Part shown: positions 36,239-47,595 of the stretch, one piece after another
How the letters are laid out: each line of letters begins with the position of its first letter
Position numbering within the stretch: the first letter of the stretch is position 1
Assembly: GCA_002633005.1 (NCBI GenBank)
Contig: NMRA01000051.1
Coordinates: forward strand, 871,273 to 935,272
From: Phoronis australis
Lineage: Eukaryota > Phoronida > Phoronidae
DNA: 64,000 nt
Direction: 5' to 3'
Made by a program: the position numbers and the translations under genes
The notes under the pieces: generated by a model
What the model saw: only the letters and a program-made list of their open reading frames with translations
Database searches by the model: none
Told to the model about the DNA's origin: nothing

Positions 36239-39229
36239 AGGATTTGTTTTCTCACGTGAACCGTAAAAACCACCTATTTTGCCGAAAAACTCAACGTGTA
36301 TAAAACTTTCAACCACATGACGCAATTTTTGTAAAAACATGCTTGCCCAATTTAAAGTAATTCAGTTACTTTTTGTTAATAGTTTTATTTTAAGCTTAAC
36401 AACTGTAAATTGCATTCAGCTTTCTTAGATTATATTCAAGTTAGAATCGAATAAATAGTCTGTGAAGTTGTAAAATTAAAACTTAAAAATGTTTAGAAAT
36501 AACAGTCAGCAAGGCTTCCCCGCGCGTGAGCACTGAATTGACCTTGAGAGAGCACGCTTGACAGTCTCGCCGCGGTTTTTGAGTTGGCCTGGTCTCCGTT
36601 TGAATGAAAGTGGGTATGGAATTCGCCGCCGAAGATGGGTCCGTTTAAGAAGTTGTTTGCACGTCCTTCCGATTAGGAGAACGTACAGTTGCGACATCCG
36701 ATTTGTCAGTCATAACCTTGTCACCTTCGAGGAATTTCGGCATTGTTTGGTTGGTGCGCGTCTGCTTGCTTTCAATGTTTTGCAGACTATGAAATGTGAG
36801 GCGTATGGATTTCTACTTTTCACAACTTTGTGATTCGCCCATGTAATATCAAAAATGCGTGTCCGTTCTTATTCACCGGTCGTGTCGTAACACATTCCTG
36901 GTCATGTGAGAAAAAGTATTAATATAACTTTGCCTGCATTACAATGATGAATTATGTAATAATTAAGATGTGAGATAGAGGTTAGTACATTTGCATGTGA
37001 GGAAGTGTGAAGAAGCATGACAAGTGCTTGAAACGTGTGTTGTATTGTGGGTAAACACCCAACAGAATGAGAGTGGTGCTGTGTTATTTCATGACGGGAC
37101 CATTGGTCAAATTTCGAGTTGAGCCAGTTTATCATGGTACACGGATTTGAGCCCGAGCTCAGTTCCTTGGCCTTGGTTATCACTATAGGCTCCAGATCCT
37201 GGGCCCCGTGGTCCGCTCTAGGGTCCACTGGATCCTGGGTCTTGATGGTCACCCAACTCAGTCTCTTCATCACCCGTTATTTCAGAGATTATTTCCTTGC
37301 TCAAAATGGCTTCTATGTTTAGATTGTCTTATTCTCTGTCTTTTCCTTTGTCTTTTCGGTCATTGACCTGCGTTGACCTGTAGGTCGCTTGATTAATTCC
37401 CTAAGAAAATATCTATTTCATAAATGTTGTAGTTATTGCGCTATTAGTACCAAAGCGAGTTTGACGGTGCATTTTGCGAGTCTCTCACTGACCACCATGT
37501 ATGTCAAACTCTGCTTTACATTTACTACACACTTACACCTAATCTAATAGGATATGTGTTGATCCGAGACAATTTTATCCAAGCCGCTTTATCGGAAGTT
37601 TAGTGAAAAGTATTGCATCTTCATCTGCTCTATGTGATAATTTGTTAAGATAGCGCCGTGACCTTTGGTAACTACTAACTTATAAGTTCTTCTTCATAGT
37701 ACCGAATGATTTCAGCGGTAGAATTTTCTTCGAAAACAATTATCGTTATCTTAACACTCCGTGTTTTGTTAATTAACTGAAGACACGCGATAAGGTTAGT
37801 GAGAGCCGCATGCATGCAATCATGCTCTGCTGCGATCATTGCGCGCAACCCCCACAAGTCTATCGCTCCATAATATTTCATCGTTTAGGCTATTGCAAAC
37901 AATATAAAGCAGTTATCGTCATTGTGTTTACACAAGCTTAACGTTTCAGTTAACTTTGCAACAATCACCAGCATACGGTATATAGATCACTCCTCTTATG
38001 CAGTCTATATGACGAAACTGATGCGCCATTGCATAACTGAGACGCTGCCTGAAAATCGCTGAGTTTTGTTGGCTTGTTATCTACACACGAAAGGATTTCG
38101 TTTGAAGCATTTTTCTCTTTAATTCATGATTCGGTAGAGATCGTGAATACATCGCATAAGCTGTGCTATTCTTTTTTCACTTATGCCACCAAGAAATTTC
38201 CGCTTTACCATTTTCCCTAGCTGTTTCAGTACTCCTCAGGTTGCGGTCCACTGCATTTTTAAAAAGTCCCATAAGGCTGCGATATGTTGACTGCCGTACA
38301 CCCAAGAAAAACTGTTTAAAATTCTGGATGCTAAGTTTCTTTATTAAAAAAACACAGAAAGATTCATCTTAACAACAAGCTGATATCATTCCATAAAATT
38401 GTGCTGAAGCAGCATTTTCCCCCGATAAGCTTGTTTTATTCTAGGGTACCGTATACCGCTCACGGGCATAAACAGCAGACTATACCTGTAACTATCAGGA
38501 GCACATTACGTCGATGCACCTGGCTGGCAAGTAAAGCTGGTGAAGTCAAGTGCTTTGCTTGTAATGCATGGCGATAACTCGACAACACTTCCATAATCTC
38601 GCTTTGCTCGAAAGAAACTTGCTGTATTGGAAGCAACCCAGCTCAGCAAAATGAAATAAAAATAAAAAGGTTTCTTCATGCTGACATACGTCTCGGCACC
38701 TTCAGTGGACGCTGTCCTCAAATCATTTTCTTTGACGAATCTCTAACACCATTAAGGCATCACGTTTAACCAGTGGAGACTGATTTATTGAATCTTATTA
38801 ACCAATAAAGCCCACATGTCTAAAAGTATTAAGGACTTGAAGGCAAACTCGTCGGGGTGAATATATTTAATGGACATGCTAAAAAACGTTCAAATGTCGC
38901 TTGATTGATTAATTTAGCGTCAGAGATGCTTCGTGACGAGAAATTTTATCATGTGCTTAAGAATTGTGGCGCTCAAAAGACAGGAAAATTTCTGAGGCCA
39001 CTTATGCTGTATGAAATGAATGGTAGTCCTAAATGTTTTAGCCATTCAGTAACAAAGCATGCAGGTTACTTAGACTCTGGACGGACAGTTCTCGCAGCCA
39101 ACCCACGGATACTCCATGAAAATTAGTGTACCAGACAATACAGTTGGCTACTTACTACGTTGTCTCCTATTACATGTGACCATATCATTTCCATGAACTA
39201 ATGTCGATACCACCTTTTAGTTAATACCT
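36239..39229. other. No recognisable feature
   Basis: About 3 kb. Overlapping open frames of 60-120 codons on both strands near 36.5-37.3 kb show no motif. Confidence 0.4.
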
Positions 39230-39860
39230 TCATCAATAGTAACCGCAGCTACTATAGCCAACACCATCACCACAACCATAGTCATCACAACCAATATCAT
39301 TTTCACCATTATCATCGACTAAGTCATCGTCGTCGTCATCATAGTCATCGCCGTTATCAACAAACACCATTACCCACCACCACCAATATCATCAGCGTCA
39401 TCCGATTAACATCATCACCGCCAACATTATGATCATTGTCAATATTATCATCACTACCAGCATTATCATCATCAATATTATCATCACTACCATCACCATC
39501 ATCATCATTATTATAACCACTACCGTCATCATCATCATCATCATCATTGATAATATCACCATTAGCATCGGCATACCATCATCGTCGACATTGCCACCAC
39601 TACCACCATTATAATCATTTTTATGGTCACCACTACCACCATTATAATCATTGTTATGGTCACCACTACCACCATTATAATCATTGTTATGGTCACCACT
39701 ACCACCATTATAATCATTGTTATGGCCACCACCACCACCATTATAATCATTGTTATGGTCACCACCACCACCACCACTCGTCATCGACATTTTCACTATC
39801 GTCATCATTGACATTAATACCAGCACCAAAATTACGATCGACATTGTCACCACTGTTGGG
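39230..39860. repeat. CAT/CAC satellite with 33-bp minisatellite core
   Basis: A CAT/ACC-rich low-complexity block. Between about 39590 and 39770 a 33-bp unit (TTATGGTCACCACTACCACC plus ATTATAATCATTG) repeats about five times. Because 33 is a multiple of 3, all frames stay open and give a repeated 11-residue His/Tyr/Asn peptide. This is a composition effect, not a gene. Confidence 0.93.
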
Positions 39861-40189
39861 CTAAATTTCAGATATTTTTGCCGGTGAATCTACTTATAGC
39901 TATGTTCGTGAAAATGAAATGCCTTGGTGTCAGTCTTGATATTTTTCTTAAATAGGCAAACACATTGACATTGTTGCATACTCAAAGAATTGCTTTCTTG
40001 AAAAAGCTCTGGACGTTCTTGGGTTTACAATCAGATGCCTTATCTTAGACAAGTTAGAGTATCGTGATGTTGTAATGGTCCTCATGTATGCAAATTTTTT
40101 TTTAAACGCAGAAGTTGCAAAATTCAGCAAGAGACCTATTTTGTTTACTGGCACGCTTTGTAGCACTAATTTTGTACGTAATCAACTAC

Positions 40190-40226
40190 TACCACTACCA
40201 CTACTACTACTACTAGTACTATTAAC

Positions 40227-40267
<41 letters not shown>

Positions 40268-40424
40268 ATACTACTACTACTACTGCTACTACTACTACTA
40301 CTAATACTACTACTACTGCTACTACTACTTCTACTATCACTGATACCACCACCATTACCACCACCATCATCATAATCGTCGACATTATCACAACCACCAC
40401 CATCATCATCATCATCACAAATAG
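40190..40424. repeat. ACT and CAT/CAC trinucleotide satellite
   Basis: (ACT)n grading into CAC/CAT words; target region of the next element. The matching motif TCATCATAATC(G/A)TCGACATT occurs on both sides of that element. Confidence 0.93.
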
Positions 40425-40738
40425 CCACCCGCCCCACAACAAATTGCAACAAAAGGTTTTAGAGTGGTTTTATGCTCTACTGGGTATACTTATGAACAGA
40501 AAAAAGTCTACCAAAATCTGATCATCGGAAATGGGTTAAAACTAGGTCATTTCCAAGATGGCCGCCATGACGTTTCGAAATCACTAAAAATAGATATAAC
40601 TTCTGCAATAATTGTCATAGACACAAGTTTTGGTTCTAGTCTATGGTTTTAAGGGGTGAGCAACTCACTGGTGTGGTTAAGTTTACAATATGATCAGTAT
40701 TTGATATGAAATTTAAGATGGTGGCTAAAGTTCAAGAA
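40425..40738 (+). repeat. Left terminal inverted repeat of the PIN/CXC element
   Basis: Pairs with 44024-44337. Outer bases CCACCCGCCCCACAACAAAT; divergence is mostly point changes. Confidence 0.9.
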
Positions 40739-41056
40739 CGAAAATTCACTGATTTGTCCATTATTTGATATCTTATCCCCTGTAACGAAAGTATGATTAG
40801 ATGGGACTGGATTCTGATTGAATGAGTTTAAAAATTTAGATTTGACTGAATTATTTTAAAATATGAATATTTAATCCAAAGCATTGGCTTGCATAAAAAT
40901 CACAAAAAAATTCTCTATTGTATATTTGTGTGCAGCTTGTTTTTATTTAAAAAATCCACATAAGGAAACTAGAAACCCAGGACAAAATGTCAACATCTGT
41001 CTGAAGTGCCCCACACTCAGCCGCAATTGGGTAGATCATCGACAATCTTGAGAAGA

Positions 41057-41487
41057 AGTCTGAACTTAGTATACAATCCAAAAAGAGTCAGTTGTGGCTG
41101 GTTTGGAGGTGCTCCATACTGCTCGGGCAATGATCAAGGCAGATGGCACTCGGTCTTGGAATGATCGCTTGCAAGCTGTTGGTAGATGCCTTGCCAATAT
41201 TTGCTGCGGCTGCACACCACAACTGTCTGAAATGCTCTTACCTTTGCATACAAGAAATGGATGATATGAAGNAGTCTGAACTTAGTAAACAATCCAAAAA
41301 GAGTCAGTTGTGGCTGGTTTGGAGGTGCTCCATACTGCTCGGGCAATGATCAAGGCAGATGGCACTCGGTCTTGGAATGATCGCTTGCAAGCTGTTGGTA
41401 GATGCCTTGCCAATATTTGCTGCGGCTGCACACCACAACTGTCTGAAATGCTCTTACCTTTGCATACAAGAAATGGATGATATGAAG
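41057..41487. repeat. 215-bp duplication joined by a single N (likely assembly artefact)
   Basis: 41057-41271 and 41273-41487 are near-identical (one visible difference, AGTATAC versus AGTAAAC) and are separated only by an N at 41272. This looks like two contig ends that overlap but were not merged. Collapsing it would remove one apparent lesion of the PIN/CXC gene. Confidence 0.85.
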
Positions 41488-43396
41488 AGCAAACATGTAG
41501 ATGTGTATGCGAAGTTTTAAGAAATGGCTTTCATGAGATTCGGCGAACAAACCAGATTTGGGCAGGCCTCAGCTGTGATCTAGCCATTGAACAAGTTACT
41601 AAATACGATCGATAAAAAGCACAGACGGCTCGACTCATAGCAGTAAAATGACAGAGGAGCAGCGAGCATTGTGGACAATGTCGTCCCATAACGTCAGAGC
41701 TGAACATCACCTTGCAGGACTTCAATTACCTCACGTACACAACAAGCGAACAACACAAAGAAGCAACTGGTGCCAGAATTGAAAGAGGTGCATGCGACTT
41801 GGCAGAGATAAGCACAAAGCTGGCTGCATTTTCACCCTTCTCCTCAGACCCTGCGCTACGCAATGCCATCAACGGTGTTGTCGCCAATGCAGAAGTCAAC
41901 GTTCGCGGATCTGGATCTGTTGGGAACAAAATCATTGAGAGAATGGTTCGACAACCTGTGTTTTCTTTCGCTTTTAAGAGGAGAGAGAAATATAAGACCC
42001 TGGAAAACACAGCTGCTGTCCAGGTTGGTCTTGACAGAACCATCGGTCTTAGCTTACTCTTCCAGCGATTCTTGGTGGTGTCCCGGTCAGATGACTTGTC
42101 TCTTGAGGAAGTGGTGAGTTTCGAGCTCAGTCCATACCCACTGTCCCTCTTTGAGGACAACCTGATCTTGAGGAAGGCTGACCCACCTCAACTGGCTCAA
42201 GCAGTTTATGACCGTTGTTCCAAGGCCCATGCACGTGAATGAGCACCAAACTTCACACCTTCAGTACGTCTCCTCACTGAAAGGTATGTGCTTGATGGGG
42301 CTTCTTTGCTGCACAAGCTCAAATGGAAGAAGGGAGATACGTATGGACAAATTGCCGGAGCCTATGCTGACTTCACGGCAAAGCACTATGAAGCAACCAC
42401 TGTTGTCTTTGATGGCTATGGTGCAGGTCCTTCGATAAAGGATAACACTCAGCAGAGACGGAGACAGACCAGCAGCTATCCGACTCTGAACTTCGTCAGA
42501 GAAACGGAATTTGATGGTTAAGAGAGATGAATTCCTATCCACCGCGGCAGTAGCAAGCAACAACTGGTCGCCTTAATAAGCGACCAGCTTCAGAAAGTGG
42601 GATGCACAGCCGTTCAGGCAGAAGGGGACGCTAGTGTGGATATTGCAAAGACAGCAGTTAACAATATAATATGCATGCCACCACAGTAATCGTCGAGGAC
42701 ACTGACCTGTTGATGTTTATGCTCCATTACTCTAAGGCTGACGGGAAACCACTTTTTCAGATCTGGCAACCAGTCAAGACCCAATCTTAAAGTATACGAC
42801 ATAAATTGGATGAAGTATGTACCCAGCTAATATTCCTGCACTCGTGTGTATGTCGTTGGAAAGAAAGATGACCAAGTCCTCCAGTAGTGCACAGGCGCAT
42901 TCACCGCGAAAGGTGTAAGCCCCGCTGAGTTAGAGAAATTTGGTAGCCAGGCGATGATCGCAATGTTTGGTGGAGAGAGCACGTGTTCTTTGGTTGCCAT
43001 GCATTACAATATATTCACGAAGAAGCTTGCTGCTGCTAAGTCTTTCGAAATCCCGAATGTCTTCCACCAACGGAGTTAGCCACCAGGTTTCATTGTCTCG
43101 AGTGTACTACCTGGTCATGGTGTGGATGGGGATGGCAAATGATCTGGATCTTTTACCCTGGGGCTGGAAAATTGAAGGCAATCACTTTGTATCTATCATA
43201 ACTGCCACGAATGTTGCACCAGACACTCCTGAAGATGATACACTGCAACTGTACCACTGCTTGTAGTACGCCCCGCTGCATTTGTAGGAAGAATAGGCTT
43301 GCATGTACATCTACATGTGGATTGTGCCTAGCAACACATTCTGACAACCCGCTAAATCAAGTTTCTGGGGAGCTTGAAGACAGTGACGAGGATTGA
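41057..43396 (+). pseudogene. Decayed FEN/XPG-like PIN nuclease plus CXC-like protein gene
   Basis: Intermittently open plus-strand coding sequence with several stops and shifts. In order: a helical N-terminal part (QLWLVW; LP.FAAAAHHN.LK); the longest intact block at 41712-42239 (YTTSEQHKEATGARIERG, SPFSSDPALRN, VQVGLDRTIG, LSLEEV..FELSPYPLSLF); an in-frame TGA at 42240; then VVFDGYGAGPSIKDN and a TAA at 42519; a shift to QAEGDASVDIAKTAV and VEDTDLLMFML; then DLLPWGWK; and finally a cysteine cluster CICRKN.LACTSTCGLC ending at 43396. The acidic triplets FDG, EGDA.VD and EDTD line up with metal-binding blocks of FEN1/XPG nucleases, which is my inference. The GCD block that usually follows is not seen. 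The C-terminal cluster resembles Tesmin/TSO1 CXC motifs. I recognise the architecture as a multicopy uncharacterised invertebrate family, from memory. Confidence 0.72.
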
Positions 43397-44023
43397 ACTG
43401 AGGCAGTACGTGTAATGAACATAACACTATTGGATGAAAATGCAACCTAATTGTTCATGCGTCATGTTGACGAATTAATACTTTGCTGGCACCTGGTGTT
43501 CAGTCATTTTGATACTGACAAATGCTTTTTAAGTAAAGAAGAAGCTTTGCAGGTTTAAGTTATTGAGCATAATAAAACCTATACCTTGGTACACATTCTC
43601 TGTCAATGCATTCCAAACGCTGTAGTTCATTTGATTGCAATCAGGACTTTGTTGTTATTAACCCCAAGTAACTCATTCTCTGCGCATGAAAACACCATCT
43701 TTACTTCGCCAAATGTAGCACCCAAGTGACAAAACATACTTCTTAGTAAATTGATTGCCAAGTGTCACCATCCTTGATGATACTACTTTGCATAATTATG
43801 TAAGCTAATTTGGCACTGAGTTTTTTGAATTACAAAAGTACCTTTCCTGTCCTGGAGCAAAAACACAGTGTATCATTATATTTTTGTGGTGTGCTGACAA
43901 TAGATTGATATGCACATGTGAAAAATTCCGTGCAATTTAAATGAATGTTTTTAGAAAATTAAAGGTTACAGTTCGAAACGATTTTTTACCACCCGATATG
44001 ATGTACAAATAGGGATTTTTCGC

Positions 44024-44337
44024 TATTGAATTTTAACCGCCATTTTGAATTTCATATCTAATACTGATCCTATCTTAGTTTTATCCACACCAGTGAGTAG
44101 CTCACCCCTTAAAACCATAGACTAGAACAAAAAATATGTCTCTATCACTATTATTGAAGAAGTTATGTCTATTTTTAGTAATTTCGAAACGTCGTGGCGG
44201 CCATCTTGGAAATGACCCAGCTTTAACCCACTTCCGGTGATCAGATTTTTGTAGACTTTTTCATGTTAATAAGTATACCCAGTAGAGCATAAAGCCACTG
44301 TAAAACCTTTTGTTGCAATTTGTAGTGGGTCAGGTGG
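44024..44337 (-). repeat. Right terminal inverted repeat of the PIN/CXC element
   Basis: Inverted partner of 40425-40738. Its outer end on the minus strand reads CCACCTGACCCACTACAAAT. Confidence 0.9.
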
Positions 44338-44339
44338 TG

Positions 44340-44570
44340 AATTGACTCGTTATATCTTCATCATAATCATCGACATTTTCATTAGCACCACTACAACCAC
44401 TATCATTTGACATTATCTCCACCAATACCAGCATCATCATCATTCTCCCTATCGCTTTCAACACTGTCGCCTTTGGAACTACCGCCTTAAGCACTATCGC
44501 CATGCGCACTGTCACCATCAGCACTATCATCTCGAAAACTGTCGCCAAAGTCACAGCTACCATCAACTGT
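44340..44570. repeat. CAT/CAC-rich low-complexity tract
   Basis: Continuation of the satellite region on the right of the TIR element. Confidence 0.85.
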
Positions 44571-46224
44571 ATTTGGTCATTGTTACTGTAACCCTGCTAT
44601 CAAAATTATCGTTAACTGCTAAGTCGTTCAATGTGTTTATTTCAAAGAAGATTGATGTGAAATTCATCGAGGCTAAGTATGGTTCATTTGGTGCTCCAGT
44701 CTTGCGCGACGTGACGCCGGTCGCCATGTCTGCGCACGTTCAACAGCCAATCAGAATCCGTGTCTGAGGAGTTAAGGTTTTTTATTCCCGACACGATAAC
44801 CTCAAAGGGTGCAAAATAAACAATACACAAGTTCGCTTCATACATATTTCGGCTGTTGACAACTCATGTTTATGGACCTTTGGCATCAGGAGTAATATCT
44901 CTGAAATAAGTCGGTTCCCTCCGCATAAAATCGATGACACTATAATATTTTGATGTTGCGTGATGCGGCACATTTAGTAATTGACCTTGAATTGCGATGT
45001 CTCGCTGAGACGTTCCTGACGACTCGATGCTAGAAAGCTATAACTAGGAGCCTGAAGTAATGGAAAATCTGACGAAACGTTATTTCCAGGCGAGACATAA
45101 ATGAATTTTCCGGCAAATTATGGAAAGACGTATGTCAGTGTTTCGGTTAATTCTAGCCAATATCTTCACGGAAGTTATGCAAAGAGGTAAGGCGCTTCGT
45201 GTGTTCTGGCACGCAAGGAATTCAGTGTACAGAGGTTTGAGACGCAAGCTTCAATGTGATGTTTCTTATTGTTTAGTCCCTTAAACAAAATGAAATAATC
45301 GTAGTTGTAATTGTCAAATACGGTCAATGTGACGGCATAGGCTACTCTATAAGGATTTGCTTACTTGTCTACCACATCACTCTATAAAGAACATCCTCAT
45401 ATTCTTCAAATGTTGTTGTTGTTAAATATTGATTTTCCCGACGTTTTCATTGGTGTTGAATTTAAACACTCTTTGGTTGTATGCTTTGTAAAACTCCTTA
45501 CAGTTGTGTCTCAGGCGGGAAATTCTGTGATGGTCGTTAATAAAGGTGTGGTCGTGAATCATTGCCTTGACTAGAGCTTCATGAGTCTCGTGAAGCTTTG
45601 GTCAATGCGGGCTCGCAATTTTTGCAATCGTTTTTCGATAACTTAACATACCGTGTTGTTTAAGCTATGTACGACTGTCGTATCCCCCCCCCNACAAAAA
45701 CAAAATTGTTGCAGCTACTGGTACTACTAACTACAATGATAATTAAGTTGGTAATAATTTTGAAATTGCTCCTGATTCAAAGCGCGTCACGTAATCATCG
45801 AGCCGTACCGGCCAACTTCGCCCGAATGCTGTTTTCTTAGGTGACAGGACCGTGCAGACGATTAGAGGGGGCTTTGTGTTATTCATCGGCATTGAACGCG
45901 CGTGGTGGCTACACCATACAGTAACAAGGGAGTCTATAAGTAAATGCCTATACCTGGTTAATCTACATAGCAGCGAGAGCGCTCCCAAAAAGTAGACGTG
46001 CAGTGTGAGTTCACTGTAGGCAGTCTTCCGTAGTTCCTCAAAAATCAGACACCTTAACTACCGTGTCTTGCACTGAGAAAATCCCGACGAGCATGTTCAC
46101 ATTATTAGGTTAAAGTAGGTCTAGACCAAATAAAACCTTTGGTCAATGAAAAAAGTCTTCTTTTGTCAATCTGTGTCAATGGTGCACAGCCTCGCAGACT
46201 TGATACGAGCAACAAACTTGATGG
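44571..46224. other. No recognisable gene; single N at 45693
   Basis: A CG-richer stretch with GACGTGACGCCGG and CAGCCAATCAGAA (about 44707-44755) could be promoter-like, but no exon is visible beside it. A C-homopolymer with an N lies at 45685-45693. Confidence 0.3.
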
Positions 46225-46234
46225 AAAGATTTTC

Positions 46235-47182
46235 AAGGTTGCACGTCACTATTCCGAAGGTTCACCACTCCGAAGGTCCACTACTCCGAATGTTCTCTAC
46301 CATCGAAAGTTCACTACTTGGAATGACTACAGTTTCGAAACCAGAACTCCAACAGTTAATTGCTCTCATTGTTTTCTAATGAGTCGGAACTGGCATGAAT
46401 ATAATAATGTATTTGTGTTCATTTAGTAATCATTTAAGTTAGGAGTTGTGTTGTTATTTCAACGACAATACGTTTTAGCCTAAAGGACTGCTTGAGCGGC
46501 CACACGGTAAAAATCTTGACTGCATAAACCAACTGCCATTTATGATTTGGATTGTCTAGACTAGCGTGTAAGTAAAAAAATGTCCCGTTGTATCAAACAT
46601 CCTACTTCCATTTATTTGAACATGAGCATCCAAGTAATGGCCTGTATTCAAACATTTGTAGGAAGGACATTCTTTACAGAACAGTAATCTTCAGAGTTTA
46701 GTGATATAGAGAGATGTTATGGTGAGAGCTTGTAATATGTAAAAATGCTGGAGGATGTAATTATTAAATCCAGTGACATTGGTCTTTTTCAGATGTATAT
46801 AACTGGCATTTCTAGAAACTGTACATGTGATGTCTATCAAATAATTATCTGATGATTATTTTGTCGGTATCTGAAGCTTCTCCCCCTTGGGCTTAATGGA
46901 AAAAGGTGCTTCTGTAAATTTCAACCCTTTTCGCATGCGCACGAAATCTAAACAAAGTGCGTTAGTATCCTAGCGTTGTTTTCGGTATAGATACACCACT
47001 CAGTGCATCTAGTAACCGAATCATCCTTTATTTTTGCATGTACAAGTAAAAAAAATTAAATCTGAGTCGGAAATTTTAGATGTTTTTAGAGTGGTTAACC
47101 TTCGGAGTAGTGAACCTTCAAAGCAGTGCATCTTCGGAATAGTGAACCTTCGGAGGAGTGAAACTTCGGACTGGTGGGCTGT
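46235..47182. mobile_element. Split mirror array of 15-bp words (foldback-like)
   Basis: At 46240-46330 words of the type CACTATTCCGAAGGTT/CCACTACTCCGAA repeat about 4-5 times. At 47090-47182 the inverted word AGTGAACCTTCGGAG repeats about 5-6 times. The spacer of about 760 bp is unrelated single-copy sequence. This is the layout of a foldback element with tandem subrepeats in its arms; the outer boundaries are unclear. Confidence 0.6.
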
Positions 47183-47489
47183 TCCCATTTCCAGTGATGT
47201 AAGCAACTTAAGTAACACGTAAAAATACAACCAGACACACAATTTCGTCAAGTCATTCTCCGACTAAATATTTCCGTCCGAGTATCTAATGATAAATCAC
47301 TGAAAGTTTGGCAGGAGGTAACGCGAGAACGTTATCTTTTTGGACCACTTTACATCTGAATTTGAGTCCCGTTCTTTACGAGCAACCATCACGGTATCCT
47401 CATTTCTGGTATTACGAATTCCGTCTCATCTCAAGGAACATAGAGCTGAGAGTCATCTTTGTGTATTCAGATTTCCCTTGCCCCTAATT

Positions 47490-47595
47490 AAGCTGCGTCG
47501 AGGGCTTAACAGAAAACTCTCCAGTGTCGACGTTTACAAAGTCCACCCCTCTGAAAATTTGAACCACACCCCACGCAGTCCTGGCTACGGGCCTG
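47490..47595 (-). mobile_element. hAT-like MITE remnant
   Basis: On the minus strand it starts CAGGCCCGTAGCCAGGAC, a terminus I know from widespread animal hAT MITEs. It continues with GGGGTGTGG and AGAGGGGTGGAC. The other end was not found. Confidence 0.5.

Larger units (their letters stand above)
40425..44337 (+). mobile_element. 3.9-kb element with ~314-bp TIRs carrying a decayed PIN/CXC gene
   Basis: The left arm (40425-40738) and the inverted right arm (44024-44337) align base by base over about 314 bp with roughly 85% identity. They start CCACC(C/T)G and run through ACAAATTGCAACAAAAGG, TTCCAAGATGGCCGCCA, TTTCGAAAT and TTTTAAGGGGTGAGC. They enclose about 3.3 kb with one decayed gene. 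The element sits in a CAT-rich satellite whose sequence is similar on both sides. No clear target duplication is visible, so the superfamily is open. The arms carry YY1-like CAAGATGGC words. Confidence 0.85.

Noticed and set aside
39398-40521. Several Val/Met-, His/Tyr- and Thr-rich frames up to 151 codons
   Set aside because: Translations of CAT/CAC/ACT satellites whose period preserves frame.
41726-42160. 144-codon minus frame
   Set aside because: Antisense shadow of the PIN/CXC coding block on the plus strand.
40410-44350. A defined target duplication for the PIN/CXC element
   Set aside because: Flanking bases (AAATAG and TGAATT next to the CCACC ends) do not match in any register I tried.
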